Source of the DNA: Apostichopus japonicus
Lineage: Eukaryota; Echinodermata; Holothuroidea; Aspidochirotida; Stichopodidae
Assembly (NCBI RefSeq): GCF_037975245.1
Contig: NC_092570.1
Location: 9,425,001 to 9,442,500, forward strand
Reading direction: 5' to 3'
Length of the DNA: 17,500 nucleotides
Below, piece after piece: positions 16,666-17,500 of the stretch (within the stretch, counting starts at the first letter, position 1; each line of letters begins with the position of its first letter). The notes under the pieces are model-generated. The model was not told where the DNA came from. It did no database searches and saw only the letters and a program-made list of their open reading frames with translations. The position numbers and the translations under genes were made by a program.

Positions 16666-16769
16666 ATTACTAAAAACAAATTTTTTCGTCCCGATCGAAC
16701 ACCAATTGCGTTTATTATATGACCTATACTTTTACTAGTGTTTATAGTTGAGAAGATGCGATCTTATCA

Positions 16770-17141
16770 ATGCCTGTACTTTGTGAATTCTCTACACAAT
16801 ATATGGCGGATGCCATCCAGTGCCCTAGCTTCGCTGTTTTACAAGGGCGGCCGTCCGACCTTCATTTCGCCTGCCCTGCCACTCTTTCCTCCTCTCCAAC
16901 TCCGTATATAGTACCTCGATGCTTTGACCTGCAGCGATTTCACCAGCTACCCCAACTCTTCAAATATCCCCGCAAATGTAGTGTGCATATCTCGCTAAAT
17001 TCCACGCAATTTGTATTAGGCCTGTTCAAACTTCGGAGTTTCAACTGCACATGCGCATATCCTGAAAATTTGTGGAGAAAGATCATACCACCTTACCTAC
17101 AACACATAGCCTTAGTCAAAACTCGAGTGTATCTTGGATGA
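16770..17141 (+). CDS. Unrecognised 123-residue open frame
   Basis: ATG at 16770, stop ending at 17141. The protein is Pro/Cys/Phe-rich with no motif I recognise. It could be a chance frame in locally GC-richer DNA or an exon. It points toward a second open frame on the opposite strand (17162-17500) only 20 bp away. Low confidence. Confidence 0.2.
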   Translation: MPVLCEFSTQYMADAIQCPSFAVLQGRPSDLHFACPATLSSSPTPYIVPRCFDLQRFHQLPQLFKYPRKCSVHISLNSTQFVLGLFKLRSFNCTCAYPENLWRKIIPPYLQHIALVKTRVYLG

Positions 17142-17161
17142 TTCGTTTCTTGCATAACATG

Positions 17162-17500
17162 TTAGCGGGTTTTTTGGTCTAAAATTCTTAACAATGCTGA
17201 GCGAGGTTTGTGTATATTCCATTTACAACACAATCCCTTTCGCAAATCGAAACTCCGAACTGGATTCAAGGTGTTACGAATGAACTTGCTTGGCGGGTTT
17301 AGTAAACTAGTTCTGTGAGTCATATTGCCTACGTACTTCAATACTGTGCCCCTCTTGTTACTCACGAAGCGCAGACTACATCCAACCATAGAGCAACTCA
17401 TCCAACATTTACCCTGGATGCTTTTCAGTATTTGGAAACAACCAACTCCACGAAAATGATAGTATTTAAATAACATTTTTACGCAATGTCGAAACTTCAA
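17162..17500 (-). CDS. Unrecognised open frame reaching the window edge
   Basis: At least 112 codons without a stop on the minus strand, incomplete at the right edge of the window. It is basic and Cys/Arg/Lys-rich (for example NTLNPVRSFDLRKGLCCKW). No recognised family, and no convincing acceptor or donor examined. A chance frame is a real possibility. Confidence 0.2.
   Translation of the reverse strand: MKFRHCVKMLFKYYHFRGVGCFQILKSIQGKCWMSCSMVGCSLRFVSNKRGTVLKYVGNMTHRTSLLNPPSKFIRNTLNPVRSFDLRKGLCCKWNIHKPRSALLRILDQKTR

Overview
This window looks like eukaryotic nuclear DNA, mostly intergenic and intronic, from a repeat-rich invertebrate genome. The signs are split exons with GT/AG borders, a Penelope-like retroelement, tRNA-derived SINEs, a hAT-type non-autonomous DNA element with an 8-bp target duplication, and many (TA)n, poly-G and tandem-repeat tracts. 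There is no bacterial operon, ribosome-binding-site pattern or CRISPR array. A marine deuterostome such as an echinoderm is my best guess from the repeat style. That is inference only.

Layout. 1-440: no feature. 440-2860: a degraded Penelope-like element (PLE) on the minus strand, with a reverse transcriptase broken by frameshifts and a separate GIY-YIG endonuclease frame. It is bounded by 100-bp inverted repeats that differ at one position and then by (TA)n tracts. 2908-2981: a tRNA-like SINE head, minus strand. 3329-3470: a possible solo transposon end with opposed poly-G and poly-C tracts. 3836-4180: a ~106-bp tandem repeat. 4838-7325: a nested tandem structure in which a ~280-bp poly-G-bearing unit is amplified five-fold inside one of two larger units. 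Two more copies of its leading segment lie inverted at 7770-8012 and 9375-9608. 8494-9027: four strong hairpins. 9640-10610: a degenerate ~115-bp satellite rich in CGTAA on one strand only. 10625-10817: a pentanucleotide microsatellite with an internal palindrome.

The only convincing host gene is on the minus strand. Two exons (11789-11885, then 10862-10962) are joined by an 826-bp intron with matching phase. They encode part of a PLP-dependent enzyme of the ACC deaminase / D-cysteine desulfhydrase family. Its other exons were not found; they may lie in the unassigned DNA or outside the window.

12540-12816: a C-rich 15-bp minisatellite. 13462-13700: a second SINE. 13853-14622: the hAT-type element carrying four ~138-bp tandem repeats. 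14926-15540: a degenerate ~148-bp repeat headed by a palindrome. 15557-15856: an unrecognised open frame next to a GTTGTCTAAAC-type minisatellite. 16405-16665: a ~110-bp tandem repeat. 16770-17500: two convergent, unrecognised open frames. Apart from the enzyme exons, the window is best read as layered transposon and satellite DNA.
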